Part shown: positions 14,421 to 28,300 of the stretch, one piece after another
How positions within the stretch are numbered: position 1 is the stretch's first letter
Layout of the letters: each line of letters begins with the position of its first letter
Assembly (NCBI GenBank): GCA_033239125.1
Contig: BSWB01000004.1
Span: forward strand, 84,286,501 to 84,350,500
Reading direction: 5' to 3'
DNA from: Fagopyrum homotropicum
Lineage: Eukaryota; Streptophyta; Magnoliopsida; Caryophyllales; Polygonaceae
DNA length: 64,000 nucleotides
Notes under the pieces: model-generated
The model's database searches: none
What the model was told of the DNA's origin: nothing
The model's input: only the letters and a program-made list of their open reading frames with translations
Made by a program: the position numbers and the translations under genes

Positions 14421-14860
14421 GGCAATCGTCGGGCATGGCAAGGCCAGCGTCGGGCATGGCAAGGCCAGCGTCGGGCATGGCAAGGCCAGCGTCGGGCATC
14501 ACAAGGCCATCGTCGGGCATGGCAAGGCCGGCGTCGGGCATGGCAAGGCCGGCGTCGGGCATGGCAAGGCCATCGTCCGACACGCCAATGCCATCATCGG
14601 GCATGACAAGGCCATCGTCGGGCATGACATGGCCATCTTCGGGCATGGCAAGGCCATCGTCGGGCATGGCAAGGCTAGCGTCGGGCATGGCAAGGCCTCC
14701 GTCGGGCATGACAAGGCCACCGTCGGACATGGCAAGGTCATCTTCGGGCATGTCAAGGCCATCGTCGGGCATGACAATGCCATCGTCGGGCATGACAAGG
14801 CCATCGTCGAGCATGACAAGGTCAGCGTCGGGAATGGCAAGGCTATCGTCTGGCATGCAA
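14421..14860 (+). repeat. GGCCGGCG subfamily block, copy 1
   Basis: This is a run of monomers with private variants: two consecutive CAAGGCCGGCGTCGGG monomers, then ATCGTCCGACACGCC, ATCTTCGGG and GTCATCTTCGGGCATGTC. The block is repeated at about 33.04-33.44, 36.22-36.64 and 46.04-46.47 kb and is absent elsewhere in the window. It serves as a private marker for one HOR lineage. In this copy the monomer after the ACACGCC unit reads AATGCC, whereas the others read AAGGCC. No coding feature is seen. Confidence 0.8.
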
Positions 14861-17800
14861 GGCCAACGTCGGGCATGACAAGGCCATCATCGGGCATGAC
14901 AAGGCCATTGTCGGGCATGCCATGGCCATCGTCGGGCATGACAAGGGCATAGTCGGCCATGGCAAGGCCAGCGTCGGGAATGGCAAGGCCAGCTTCGGGC
15001 ATGGCAAGGCCAGCGTCGGGCATGGCAAGGCCATCGTCGGGCATGACAAGGCCATCATCGGACATGAAAAGGCCATGACAATGCCACGCTCGGACATGGC
15101 GAGGCCGTCGTCGGGATGACAAGGTCATGACTTGGCAACTCTCGGACATGACAAGGACAACGTCGGGCATGGCATAGCCATCGTCGGGCATGACAAGACT
15201 ATGACAATGCCTCTCTCGGACATGGCGTGGCCATCGTCGGGCATGACAAAATCATCGTCAGGCATGACATGGCAACTCTCGGACATGCCCATGCCATCGT
15301 CGGGCATGACAAGGCCATCTTCGGGCATCACAAGGCCATCGTCGAGCATGACAAGGCCAACGTCGGGCATGAAAAGGCCATCGTCGGGCATGGCAAGGCC
15401 ATCGTCGGGCATGCAAGGCCATCGTCGGACATGCAAGGCCATCGTCGGGCATGATAAGGCCATCGTCGGGCATGACATGGCCATCGTCGGGCATGACCAG
15501 GCAATCATCGGGCATGGCAAGGCAAGCATCGGGTATGGCAAGGGCATCGTCGGGCATGGCAAGCCAATCGGCGGGCATGACAAGGCAACTCTCGGACATT
15601 ACAAGGCCAGCGCTAGGCATGACAAGGCCAGCGTCGGGCATGACAAGGCCAGCGTCGGGCATGACAAGGCCATCGTCGGGCATGGCAAGCCCAACGTCAG
15701 GCATGGCAAGGCCATCATCGGGAACGCAAGGCCATCGTTGGGCATGACATTGTCATCGTCGGGTATGACAAAGCAATCGTCGGGCATGGCAAGGCCAGCG
15801 TCGGGCATGGCAAGGCCATCGTCGGGGATGACAAGGCCATCGTCGGGCATGGCAAGGCCAGCGACGGGCATGGCAAGGCCATCGTCGGGCATGCCAAGGC
15901 CATCGTCTAGCATGACAAGACCATCGTCGGGCATGACAAGGCCATGGTCGGGCTTGAGAAGGTCATCGTCGGGCATGACAAAGCTTTCGTCGGGCATGGC
16001 AAGACCAGCGTCGGGGGTGGCAACGCCATCGTCAGGCATGACAAGGTCAGCTTCGGGCATGGCAAGGCCATCGTCGGGTATGACAAAGCCATCGTCGGGC
16101 ATGAAAAGCCACTCTCGGACATGGCGACGCCATCGTCGGGCATGACAAGGCCAGCGTCGCGCTTGCCAAGGTTATGACAACGCAACTCTCGGACATGACA
16201 AGGACATCGTCGGGCATGGCAAGGCAATCGTCGGGCATGACAAGGCAACTCTCGGACATGACCATGCCATCGTCGGGCATGACAATGCCATCGTCGGGCA
16301 TGACAAGGCAACTCTCGGACATGACCATGCCATCGTCGGGCATGACAATGCCATCGTCGGGCATGACAATGCCATCGTCGGGCATGACAAGGTCATCGTC
16401 GAGCATGACAAGGCCAGCGTCGGGAATGGCAAGGCTATCGTCTGGCATGCAAGGCCAACGTCGGTCATGACAAGGCCATCAGCGGGCATGACAAGGCCAT
16501 TGTCGGGCATGACATGGTCATCGTCGGGCATGACAAGGGCATAGTCGGCCATGGCAAGGCCAGCGTCGGGCATGGCAAGGCCAGCGTCGGGCATGGCAAG
16601 GCCAGCGTCGGGCATGGCAAGGCCATCGTCGGGCATGACAAGGCCATCATCGGACATGAAAAGGCCATGACAATGCCACGCTCGGACATGGCGAGGCCGT
16701 CGTCGGGATGACAAGGTCATGACTTGGCAACTCTCGGACATGACAAGGACAACTTCGGGCATGGCATAGCCATCGTCGGGCATGACAAGACTATGACAAT
16801 GCCTCTCTCGGACATGGCGTGGCCATCGTCGGGCATGGCAACGCCAGCGTCGGGAATGACAAGGCCATGTTAAGGCCACTCTCGGACATAACAAGGCCAG
16901 CGCCGGGCATGACAAGGCCAACGTTGGGCATGACAAGGCTAGCATCGGGCATGACAAGGCCATCGTCGGGCACGCAAGTCCATCGTCGGGCATGACAAGG
17001 GCATAGTCGGCCATGGCAAGGCCAGCGTCGGGCATGGCAAGGCCAGCGTCGGGCTTGGCAAGGCCAGCGTCGGGCATGGCAAGGCCATCGTCGGGCATGA
17101 CAAGGCCATCATCGGACATGAAAAGGCCATGACAATGCCACTCTCGGACATGGCGAGGCCGTCGTCGGGCACGACAAGGGCATGACTTGGAAACTCTCGG
17201 ACATGACAAGGACATTGTCGGGCATGGCATAGCCATCGTTGGGCATGACAAGACTATGACAATGCCTCTCTCGGACATGGCGTGGCCATCGTCGGGCATG
17301 AAAAAACCATCGTCGGGCATAACATGGCAACTCTCGGACATGCCCATGCCATCGTTGGGCATGACAAGGCCATCGTCGGGCATCACAAGGCCATCGTCGA
17401 GCATGACAAGGCCAGCGTCGGGCATGAAAAGGCCATCGTAGGGCATGGCAAGGCCATCGTCCGACATGCAAGGCCATCGTCGGGTATGACAAGGCCATCG
17501 TCGGGCATGACATGGCCATCGTCGGGCATGACCAGGCAATCGTCGGGCATGGCAAGGCAAGCGTCGGGTATGGCAAGGGCATCGTCGGGCATGGCAAGGC
17601 ATTCCTCGGGCAGGACAAGGCAACTCTCGGACATTACAAGGCCAGCGCCACGCATGACAAGGCCAACGTCGGGCATGACAAGGCCAGCGTCGGGCATGAC
17701 AAGGCCATCGTCGGGCATCGCAAGCCCAACGTCGGGCATGGCAAGGCCATCGTCGGGAACGCAAGGCCATCGTCGGGCATGACATGGTCATCGTTGGGTA

Positions 17801-17870
17801 TGACAAGGCAATCGTCGGGCATGGCAAGGCCAGCGTCGGGCATGGCAAGGCCATCGTCATGGATGACAAG
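14861..17870 (+). repeat. 3-kb Q/P/R module, lineage copy 1
   Basis: It contains Q at 15119, P at 16174, Q at 16711 and R at 16865. It is collinear with about 36.64-39.67 kb at a constant displacement of 21,800 bp; many start/stop and landmark positions agree exactly over about 3 kb. It is also collinear with about 46.46-49.1 kb. The shared right edge is the private ATCGTCATGGATGAC monomer at 17851 and 39651. Constant displacement means no net indel between the two copies over 3 kb. Confidence 0.85.
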
Positions 17871-19500
17871 GCCATTGTCGGGCATGGCAAGGCCAGCGAC
17901 GGGCATGGCAAGGCCATCGTCGGGCATGCCAAGGCCATCGTCTAGCATGACAAGACCATCGTCAGGCATGACAAGGCCACGGTCGGGCTTGAGAAGGTCA
18001 TCGTCGGGCATGACAAAGCCTTCGTCGGGCATGGCAAGGCCAGTGTCGGGGTGGCAGCGCCATCGTCGGGCATGACAAGGCCAGCTTCGGGCATGGCAAA
18101 GCCAGCGACGGGCATGGCAAGGCCATCGTCGGGCATGCCAAGGCCATCGTCTAGCATGACAAGACCATCGTCGGGCATGACAAGGCCAGCTTCGGGCATG
18201 GCAAGGCCATCGTCGGGTATGACAAAGCCATCGTCGGGCATGAAAAGCCATTCTCGGACATGGCAACGCCATCGTCGGGCATGACAAGGCCAACGTCGCG
18301 CATGCCAAGGTTATGACAACGCAACTCTCGGACATGACAAGGACATCGTCGGGCATGGCAAGGCAATCGTCGGGCATGACAAGGCAACTCTCGGACATGA
18401 CCATGCCATCGTCGGGCATGACAATGCCATCGTCGGGCATGACAAGGCAACTCTCGGACATGACCATGCCATCGTCGGGCATGACAATGCCATCGTCGGG
18501 CATGACAATGCCATCGTCGGGCATGACAAGGCCATCGTCGAGCATGACAAGGCCAGCGTCGGGAATGGCAAGGCTATCGTCTGGCATGCAAGGCCAACGT
18601 CGGGCATGACAAGGCCATCATCGGGCATGACAAGGCCATGGTCGGGCATGACATGGCCATCGTCGGGCATGACAAGGGCGTAGTCGGCCATGGCAAGGCC
18701 AGCGTTGGGCATGGCAAGGCCAGCGTCGGGCATGGCAAGGCCACCGTCGGGCATGGCAAGGCCAGCGTCGGGCATGGCAAGGCCATCGTTGGGCATAACA
18801 AGGCCATCATCGGACATGAAAAGGCCATGACAATGCCACGCTCGGACATGGCGAGGCCGTCGTCGGGATGACAAGGTCATGACTTGGCAACTCTCGGACA
18901 TGACAAGGACAACGTCGGGCATGGCATTGCCATCGTCGGGCATGAAAAGATTATGACAATGCCTCTCTCGGACATGGCGTGACCATCGTCGGGCATAACA
19001 ATGCCATCGTCGGGCATGACATGGCCACTCTCGGACATGCCCATGCCATCGTCGGGCATGACAAGGCCATCGTCGGGCATCACAAGGCCATCGTCGCGCA
19101 TGACAAGGCCAGCGTCGGGCATGAAAAGGCCATCGTCGGGCATGGCAAGGCCATCGTCGGGCATGCAAGGCCATCGTCGGACATGCAAGGCCATCGTCGG
19201 GCATGACAGGGCCATCGTCGGGCATGACATGGCCATCGTCGGGCATGACCAGGCAATCGTCGGGAATGGCAAGGCAAGCGTCGGGTATGGCAAGGGCATC
19301 GTCGGGCATGGCAAGGCAATCGTCGGGCATGACAAGGCAACTCTCGGACATTACAAGGCCAGCGCCGGGCATGACAAGGCCAACGTCAGGCATGACAAGG
19401 CCAGCGTCGGGCATGACAAGGCCATCGTCGGGCATGGCAAGGCCATCGTCGGGAACGCAAGGCCATCGTCGGGCATGACATGGTCATCGTCGGGTATGAC
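17871..19500 (+). repeat. Q-containing HOR segment related to 40.2-41.7 and 49.7-51.1 kb
   Basis: It contains P at 18313 and Q at 18871. Displacement to the 40-41.7 kb relative is 22,135 bp at P and 22,177 bp after 18.98 kb. The 42-bp change equals two extra monomers in the later copy's run of GGCAAGGCCACCG or CCAGCG monomers. A private 20-bp monomer, GGGGTGGCAGCG near 18051, has counterparts reading GGGGTGGCAACG near 40182, 43271, 43481 and 49631. Confidence 0.75.
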
Positions 19501-21110
19501 AAGGCAATCGTCGGGCATGGCAAGGCCAGCGTCGGGTATGGCAAGGCCATCGTCGGGGATGACAAGGCCATCGTCGGGCATGGCAAGGCCAGCGACGGGC
19601 ATGGCAAGGCCATCGTCGGGCATGCCAAGGCCATCGTCTAGCATGACAAGACCATCGTCGGGCATGACAAGGCCATGGTCGGGCTTGAGATGGTCATCGT
19701 CGGGCATGACAAAGCCTTCGTCGGGCATGGCAAGACCAGCGTCGGGGGTGGCAACGCCATCGTCGGGCATGACAAGGCCAGCTTCGGGCATGGCAAGGCC
19801 ATCGTCGGGTATGACAAAGCCATCGTCGGGCATGAAAAGCCACTCTCGGACATGGCGACGCCATCGTCGGGCATGACAAGGCCAGCGTCGCGCATGCCAA
19901 GGTTATGACAACGCAACTCTCGGACATGACAAGGACATAGTCGGGCATGGCTAGGCAATCGTCGTGCATGACAAGGCAACTCTCGGACATGACCATGCCA
20001 TCGTCGGGCATGACAATGCCATCGTCGGGCATCACAAGGCTATCGTCGAGCATGACAAGGCCAACGTCGGGCATGAAAAGGCCATCGTCGGGCATGGCAA
20101 GGCCATCGTCGGGCATGCAAGGCCATCGTCGGACATGCAAGGCCATCGTCGGGCATGACAAGGCCATCGTCGGGCATGACCAGGCAATCATCGGGCATGG
20201 CAAGGCAAGCATCGGGTATGGCAAGGGCATCGTCGGGCATGGCAAGGCAATCGTCGGGCATGACAAGGCAACTCTCGGACATTACAAGGCCAGCGCCGGG
20301 CATGACAAGGCCAACGTCGGGCATGACAAGGCCAGCGTCGGGCATAACAAGGCCATCGTCGGGCATGGCAAGCCCAACGTCATGCATGGCAAGGCCATCA
20401 TCGGGAACGCAAGGCCATCGTTGGGCATGACATAGTCATCGTCGGGTATGACAAGGCAATCGTCGGGCATGACAAGGCCAGCGTCGGGCATGGCAAGTCC
20501 ATCGTCGGGGATGACAAGGCCATCGTCGGGCATGGCAAGGCCAGCGACGGGCATGGCAAGGCCATCGTCGGGCTTGCCAAGGCCATCGTTTAGCATGACA
20601 AGACCATCGTCGGGCATGACAAGGCCATGGTCGGGCTTGAGATGGTCATCGTCGGGCATGACAAAGCCTTCGTCGGGCATGGCAAGACCAGCGTCGGGGG
20701 TGGCAACGCCATCGTCGGGCATGACAAGGCCAGCTTCGGGCATGGCAAGGCCATCGTCGGGTATGACAAAGCCATCGTCGGGCATGAAAAGCCACTCTCG
20801 GACATGGCGACGCCATCGTCGGGCATGACAAGGCCAGCGTCGCGCATGCCAAGCTTATGACAACGCAACTCTTGGACATGACAAGGACATCGTCGGGCAT
20901 GGCAAGGCAATCGTCGGGCATGACAAGGCAACTCTCGGACATGACCATGCCATCGTCGGGCATGACAATGCCTTCGTCGGGCATGACAAGGCAACTCTCG
21001 GACATGACCATGCCATCGTCGGGCATGACAATGCCATCGTCGGGCATGACAATGCCATCGTCGGGCATGACAAGGCCATCGTCGAGCATGACAAGGCCAG
21101 CGTCGGGAAA
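19501..21110 (+). repeat. Diverged single copy of the 1507-bp HOR
   Basis: P landmarks at 19905 and 20857 are 952 bp apart, the same internal spacing as in the 1507-bp units at 51.5-56.1 kb. Shared variants include CAATCGTCGTGCATGAC, AACGTCATGCATGG, GACATAGTC and GGCTTGCCAAGG. Differences from the triplicated units include GACATAGTCGGG with GGCTAGGC near 19940 and GAGATGG in place of GAGAAGG at 19.68 and 20.64 kb. It looks like an older, unamplified relative. Confidence 0.75.
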
Positions 21111-22560
21111 TGACAAGGCTATCGTCTGGCATGCAAGGCCAACGTCGGGCATGACAAGGCCATCATCGGGCATGACAAGGCCATTGTCGGGCATGACATG
21201 GCCATCGTCAGGCATGACAAGGGCATAGTCGGCCATGGCAAGGCCAGCGTCGGGCATGGCAAGGCCAGCGTCGGGCTTGGCAAGGCCAGCGTCGGGCTTG
21301 GCAAGGCCAGCGTCGGGCATGGCAAGGCCATCGTCGGGCATGACAAGGCCATCATCGGACATGAAAAGGCCATGACAATGCCACGCTCGGACATGGCGAG
21401 GCCGTCGTCGGGATGACAAGGTCATGACTTGGCAACTCTCGGACATGACAAGGACAACTTCGGGCATGGCATAGCCATCGTCGGGCATGACAAGACTATG
21501 ACAATGCCTCTCTCGGACATGGCGTGGCCATCGTCGGGCATGGCAACGCCAGCGTCGGGAATGACAAGGCCATGTTAAGGCCACTCTCGGACATAACAAG
21601 GCCAGCGCCGGGCATGACAAGGCCAACGTTGGGCATGACAAGGCTAGCATCGGGCATGACAAGGCCATCGTCGGGCACGCAAGGCCATCGTCGGGCATGA
21701 CAAGGCCATCGTCGGGCATGACATGGCCATCGTCGGGAAAGACAAGGCAATCGTCGGGCATGGCAAGGCCAGCGTCGGGCATGGCAAAGCCCTCGTTGGG
21801 AATGACAAGGACAGCGTCGGGCATGAAAAGGCCATGACAATGCCACTCCCGGACATGGCGAGGCCGTCGTCGGGCTGACAAGGGCATGACTTGGCAACTC
21901 TCGGACATGACAAGGACAACGTCGGGCATGGCATAGCCATCGTCGGGCATGACAAGACTATGACAATGCCTCTCTCGGACATGGCGTGGCCATCGTCGCG
22001 CATGACAAAACCATCGTCGGGCATGACATGGCAACTCTCGGACATGCCCATGCCATCGTCGGGCATGACAAGGCCATCGTCGGGCATCACAAGGCCATCG
22101 TCGAGCATGACAAGGCCAGCGTCGGGCATGAAAAGGCCATCGTCGGGCATGGCAAGGCCATCGTCGGGCATGACAAGGCCATCGTCGGGCATGACATGGC
22201 CATCGTCGGGCATGACCAGGCAATCGTCGGGCATGGCAAGGCAAGCGTCGGGTATGGCAAGGGCATCGTCGGGCATGGCAAGGCAATCCTCGGGCATGAC
22301 AAGGCAACTCTCGGACATTACAAGGCCAGCGCCAGGCATGACAAGGCCAACGTCGGGCATGACAAGGCCAGCATCGGGCATGACAAGGCCATCGTCGGGC
22401 ATCGCAAGCCCAACGTCGGGCATGACAAGGCCATCGTCGGGAACGCAAGGCCATCGTCGGGCATGACATTGTCATCGTCGGGTATGACAAGGCAATAGTC
22501 GGGAATGGCAAGGCCAGCGTCGGGCATGGCAAGGCCATCGTCGGGGATGACAAGGCCATT
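21111..22560 (+). repeat. Q/R module copy 1 of the 34.9-kb displaced pair
   Basis: It contains Q at 21416 and R near 21571. It is collinear with 56.06-57.5 kb at displacements of 34,950, then 34,929, then 34,909 bp (steps of 21 and 20 bp, one monomer each). It is also collinear with 61.43-62.8 kb. The start has a private GGGAAATGACAAGG monomer with an extra A near 21108. The longest local minus-strand open frame (658 codons, 20646-22622) crosses several repeat phases and is not treated as a gene. Confidence 0.78.
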
Positions 22561-25330
22561 GTCGGGCATGGCAAGGCCAGCGACGGGCATGGCAAGGCCA
22601 TCGTCTGGCATGCCAAGGCCATCGTCTAGCATGACAAGACCATCGTCGGGCATGACAAGGCCATGGTCGGGCTTGAGAAGGTCATCGTCGGGCATGACAA
22701 AGCCTCCGTCGGGCATGGCAAGGCCAGCGTCGGGGGTGGCAACGCCATCGTCGGGCATGACAAGGCCAGCTTCGGGCATGGCAAATCCAGCGACGGGCAT
22801 GGCAAGACCATCGTCGGGCATGCCAAGGCCATCGTCTAGCATGACAAGACCATCGTCGGGCATGACAAGGCCATGGTCGGGCTTGAGAAGGTCATCGTCG
22901 GGCATGACAAAGCCTTTGTCGGGCATGGTAGGCCTGCGTCGGGGGTGGAAACGCCATCGTCGGGCATGACAAGGCCAGCTTCGGGCATGGCAAGGCCATC
23001 GTCGGGTATGACAAAGCCATCGTCGGGCATGAAAAGCCATTCTCGGACATGGCGACACCATCGTCGGGCATGACAAGGCCAACGTCGCGCATGCCAAGGT
23101 TATGATAACGCAACTCTCGGACATGACAAGGACATCGTCGGGCATGGGAAGGCAATCGTCGGGCATGACAAGGCAACTCTCGGACATGACCATGCCATCG
23201 TCGGGCATGACAATGCCATCGTCGGGCATGACAAGGCAACTCTCGGACATGACCATGCCATCGTCGGAATTGACAATGCCATCGTCGGGCATGACAAGGC
23301 CATCGTCGAGCATGACAAGGCCAGCGTCGGGAATGACAAGGCTATCGTCTGGCATGACAAGGCCATCGTCGGGCATGATATGGCCATCGTCGGGCATGAC
23401 CAGGCAATCGTCGGGCATGGCAAGGCAAGCGTCAGGTATGGCAAGGGCATCGTCGGGCATGGCAAGGCAATCCTCGGGCATGACAAGGCAACTCTCGGAC
23501 ATTACAAGGCCAGCGCAAGGCATGACAAGGCCAACGTCGGGCATGACAAGGCCAGCGTCGGGCATGACAAGGCCATCGTCGGGCATCGCAAGCCCAACGT
23601 CGGGGATGACAAGGCCATCGTCGAGAACGCAAGGCCATCGTCGGGCATGACATTGTCATCGTCGGGTATGACAAGGCAATCGTCGGGCATGGCAAGGCCA
23701 GCGTCGGGCATGGCAAGGCCATCGTCGGGAATGGCAAGGCTATCGTCTGGCATGACAAGGCCATCGTCGGGCATGATATGGCCATCGTCGGGCATGACCA
23801 GGCATTCGTCGGGCATGGCAAGGCAAGCGTCGGGTATGGCAAGGGCATCGTCGGGCATGGCAAGGCAATCCTCGGGCATGACAAGGCAACTCTCGGGCAT
23901 GACAAGGCCAGCTTCGGGCATGGCAAAGCCAGCGACGGGCATGGCAAGGCCATCGTCGGGCATGCCAAGGCCATCGTCTAGCATGACAAGACCATCGTTG
24001 GGCATGACAAGGCCATGGTCGGGCTTGAGAAGGTCATCGTCGGGCATGACAAAGCCTTTGTCGGGCATGGCAAGGCCTGCGTCGGGGGTGGAAACGCCAT
24101 CGTCGGGCATGACAAGGCCAGCTTCGGGCATGGCAAGGCCATCGTCGGGTATGACAAAGCCATCGTCGGGCATGAAAACCCATTCTCAAACATGGCGACG
24201 CCATCGTCGGGCATGACAAGGCCAACGTCGCGCATGCCAAGGTTATGACAACGCAACTCTCGGACATGACAAGGACATCGTCGGGCATGGCAAGGCAATC
24301 GTCGGGCATGACAAGGCAACTCTCGGACATGACCATGCCATCGTCGGGCATGACAATGCCATCGTCGGGCATGACAAGGCAACTCTCGGACATGACCATG
24401 CCATCGTCGGGCATGACAATGCCATCGTCGGGCATGACAATGCCATCGTCGGGCATGACAAGGCCATCGTCGAGCATGACAAGGCCAGCGTCGGGAATGG
24501 CAAGGCTATCGTCTGGCATGACAAGGCCATCGTCGGGCATGACATGGCCATCGTCGGGCATGACCAGGCAATCGTCGGGCATGGCAAGGCAAGCGTCGGG
24601 TATGGCAAGGGCATCGTCGGGCATGGCAAGGCAATCCTCGGGCATGACAAGGCAACTCTCGGACATTACAAGGCCAGCGCCAGGCATGACAAGGCCAACG
24701 TCGGGCATGACAAGGCCAGCGTCGGGCATGACAAGGCCATCGTCGGGCATCGCAAGCCCAACGTCGGGGATGACAAGGCCATCGTCGGGAACGCAAGGCC
24801 ATCGTCGGGCATGACATGGTCATCGTCGGGTATGACAAGGCAATCGTCGGGCATGGCAAGGCCAGCGTCGGGCATGGCAAGGCCATCGTCGGGGATGACA
24901 AGGCCATTGTCGGGCATGGCAAGGCCAGCGACGAGCATGGCAAGGCCATCGTCGGGCATGCCAAGGCCATCGTCTAGCATGACAAGACCATCGTCGGGCA
25001 TGACAAGGCCATGGTCGGGCTTGAGAAGGTCATCGTCGGGCATGACAAAGCCTTCGTCGGGCATCGCAAGGCCAGCGTCGGGGGTGGCAACGCCATCGTC
25101 GGGCATGACAAGGCCAGCTTCGGGCATGGCAAAGCCAGCGACGGGCATGGCAAGGCCATCGTCGGGCATGCCAAGGCCATCGTCTAGCATGACAAGACCA
25201 TCGTCGGGCATGACAAGGCCATGGTCGGGCTTGAGAAGGTCATCGTCGGGCATGACAAAGCCTTTGTCGGGCATGGCAAGGCCTGCATCGGGGGTGGAAA
25301 CGCCATCGTCGGGCATGAGAAGGCCAGCTT
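22561..25330 (+). repeat. Q-free P-module tract with 1206-bp tandem spacing
   Basis: P landmarks are at 23102 and 24245, with the next at 25451. The 24245 to 25451 spacing is 1206 bp, seen also at 4542/5748 and 34422/35628. The 1206-bp unit resolves as 57 monomers: 54 of 21 bp, two of 20 bp and one 32-bp P. A short duplicated piece (CATGATATGGCC at 23374 and again at 23772, 398 bp apart) ends at an abrupt join, CTCTCGGGCATGACAAGG, near 23893 where CTCTCGGACATTAC is normal. The tract holds the apparent progenitors of variants amplified downstream: CATGGTAGGCC near 22926, GATAACGC at 23102 and CATGGGAAGG near 23144. Confidence 0.78.
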
Positions 25331-28300
25331 CGGGCATGGCAAGGCCATCGTCGGGTATGACAAAGCCATCGTCGGGCATGAAAAGCCATTCTCGGACATG
25401 GCGACGCCATCGTTGGGCATGACAAGGCCAACGTCGCGCATGCCAAGGTTATGACAACGCAACTCTCGGACATGACAAGGACATCGTCGGGCATGGCAAG
25501 GCAATCGTCGGGCATGACAAGGCAACTCTCGGACATGGCCATGCCATCGTCGGGCATGACAATGCCATCGTCGGGCATGACAAGGCAACTCTCGGACATG
25601 ACCATGCCATCGTCGGGCATGACAATGCCATCGTCGGGCATGACAATGCCATCGTCGGGCATGACAAGGCCATCGTCGAGCATGACAAGGCTAGCGTCGG
25701 GAATGGCAAGGCTATCGTCTGGCATGACAAGGCCATCGTCGGGCATGACATGGCCATCGTCGGGCATGACCAGGCAATCGTCGGGCATGGCAAGGCAAGC
25801 GTCGGGTATGGCAAGGGCATCGTCGGGCATGGCAAGGCAATCCTCGGGCATGACAAGGCAACTCTCGGACATTACAAGGCCAGCGCCAGGCATGACAAGG
25901 CCAACGTCGGGCATGACAAGGCCAGCGTCGGGCATGACAAGGCCATCGTCGGGCATCGCAAGCCCAACGTCGGGGATGACAAGGCCATCGTCGAGAACGC
26001 AAGGCCATCGTCGAGAACGCAAGGCCATCGTCGGGCATGACATTGTCATCGTCGGGTATGACAAGGCAATCGTCGGGCATGGCAAGGCCAGCGTCGGGCA
26101 TGGCAAGGCCATCGTCGGGGATGACAAGGCCATTGTCGGGCATGGCAAGGCCAGGGACGGGCATGGTAAGGCTATCGTCGGGCATGCCAAGGCCATCGTC
26201 TAGCATGACAAGACCATCGTCGGGCATGACAAGGCCATGGTCGGGCTTGAGAAGGTCATCGTCGGGCATGACAAAGCCTTCGTCGGGCATGGCAAGGCCA
26301 GCGTCGGGGGTGGCAACGCCATCGTCGGGCATGACAAGGCCAGCTTCGGGCATGGCAAAGCCAGCGACGGGCATGGCAAGGCCATCGTCGGGCATGCCAA
26401 GGCCATCGTCTAGCATGACAAGACCATCGTCGGGCATGACAAGGCCATGGTCGGGCTTGAGAAGGTCATCGTCGGGCATGACAAAGCCTTTGTCGGGCAT
26501 GGTAGGCCTGCGTCGGGGGTGGAAACGCCATCGTCGGGCATGACAAGGCCAGCTTCGGGCATGGCAAGGCCATCGTCGGGTATGACAAAGCCATCGTCGG
26601 GCATGAAAAGCCATTCTCGGACATGGCGACACCATCGTCGGGCATGACAAGGCCAACGTCGCGCATGCCAAGGTTATGATAACGCAACTCTCGGACATGA
26701 CAAGGACATCGTCGGGCATGGGAAGGCAATCGTCGGGCATGACAAGGCAACTCTCGGACATGACCATGCCATCGTCGGGCATGACAATGCCATCGTCGGG
26801 CATGACAAGGCAACTCTCGGACATGACCATGCCATCGTCGGAATTGACAATGCCATCGTCGGGCATGACAAAGCCTCCGTCGGGCATGGCAAGGCCAGCG
26901 TCGGGGGTGGCAACGCCATCGTCGGGCATGACAAGGCCAGCTTCGGGCATGGCAAATCCAGCGACGGGCATGGCAAGGCCATCGTCGGGCATGCCCAGGC
27001 AATCGTCGGGCATGGCAAGGCAAGCGTCGGGTATGGCAAGGCCATGGTCGGGCTTGAGAAGGTCATCGTCGGGCATGACAAAGCCTTTGTCGGGCATGGT
27101 AGGCCTGCGTCGGGGGTGGAAACGCCATCGTCGGGCATGACAAGGCCAGCTTCGGGCATGGCAAGGCCATCGTCGGGTATGACAAAGCCATCGTCGGGCA
27201 TGAAAAGCCATTCTCGGACATGGCGACACCATCGTCGGGCATGACAAGGCCAACGTCGCGCATGCCAAGGTTATGATAACGCAACTCTCGGACATGACAA
27301 GGACATCGTCGGGCATGGGAAGGCAATCGTCGGGCATGACAAGGCAACTCTCGGACATGACCATACCATCGTCGGGCATGACAAGGCCATGGTCGGGCTT
27401 GAGAAGGTCATCGTCGGGCATGACAAAGCCTTTGTCGGGCATGGTAGGCCTGCGTCGGGGGTGGAAACGCCATCGTCGGGCATGACAAGGCCAGCTTCGG
27501 GCATGACAAGGCCATCGTCGGGCATCGCAAGCCCAACGTCGGGGATGACAAGGCCATCGTCGAGAACGCAAGGCCATCGTCGAGAACGCAAGGCCATCGT
27601 CGGGCATGACATTGTCATCGTCGGGTATGACAAGGCAATCGTCGGGCATGGCAAGGCCAGCGTCGGGCATGGCAAGGCCATCGTCGGGGATGACAAGGCC
27701 ATTGTCGGGCATGGCAAGGCCAGGGACGGGCATGGTAAGGCTATCGTCGGGCATGCCAAGGCCATCGTCTAGCATGACAAGACCATCGTCGGGCATGACA
27801 AGGCCATGGTCGGGCTTGAGAAGGTCATCGTCGGGCATGACAAAGCCTTCGTCGGGCATGGCAAGGCCAGCGTCGGGGGTGGCAACGCCATCGTCGGGCA
27901 TGACAAGGCCAGCTTCGGGCATGGCAAGGCCATCGTCGGGCATGCCAAGGCCATCGTCTAGCATGACAAGACCATCGTCGGGCATGACAAGGCCATGGTC
28001 GGGCTTGAGAAGGTCATCGTCGGGCATGACAAAGCCTTTGTCGGGCATGGTAGGCCTGCGTCGGGGGTGGAAACGCCATCGTCGGGCATGACAAGGCCAG
28101 CTTCGGGCATGGCAAGGCCATCGTCGGGTATGACAAAGCCATCGTCGGGCATGAAAAGCCATTCTCGGACATGGCGACACCATCGTCGGGCATGACAAGG
28201 CCAACGTCGCGCATGCCAAGGTTATGATAACGCAACTCTCGGACATGACAAGGACATCGTCGGGCATGGGAAGGCAATCGTCGGGCATGACAAGGCAACT

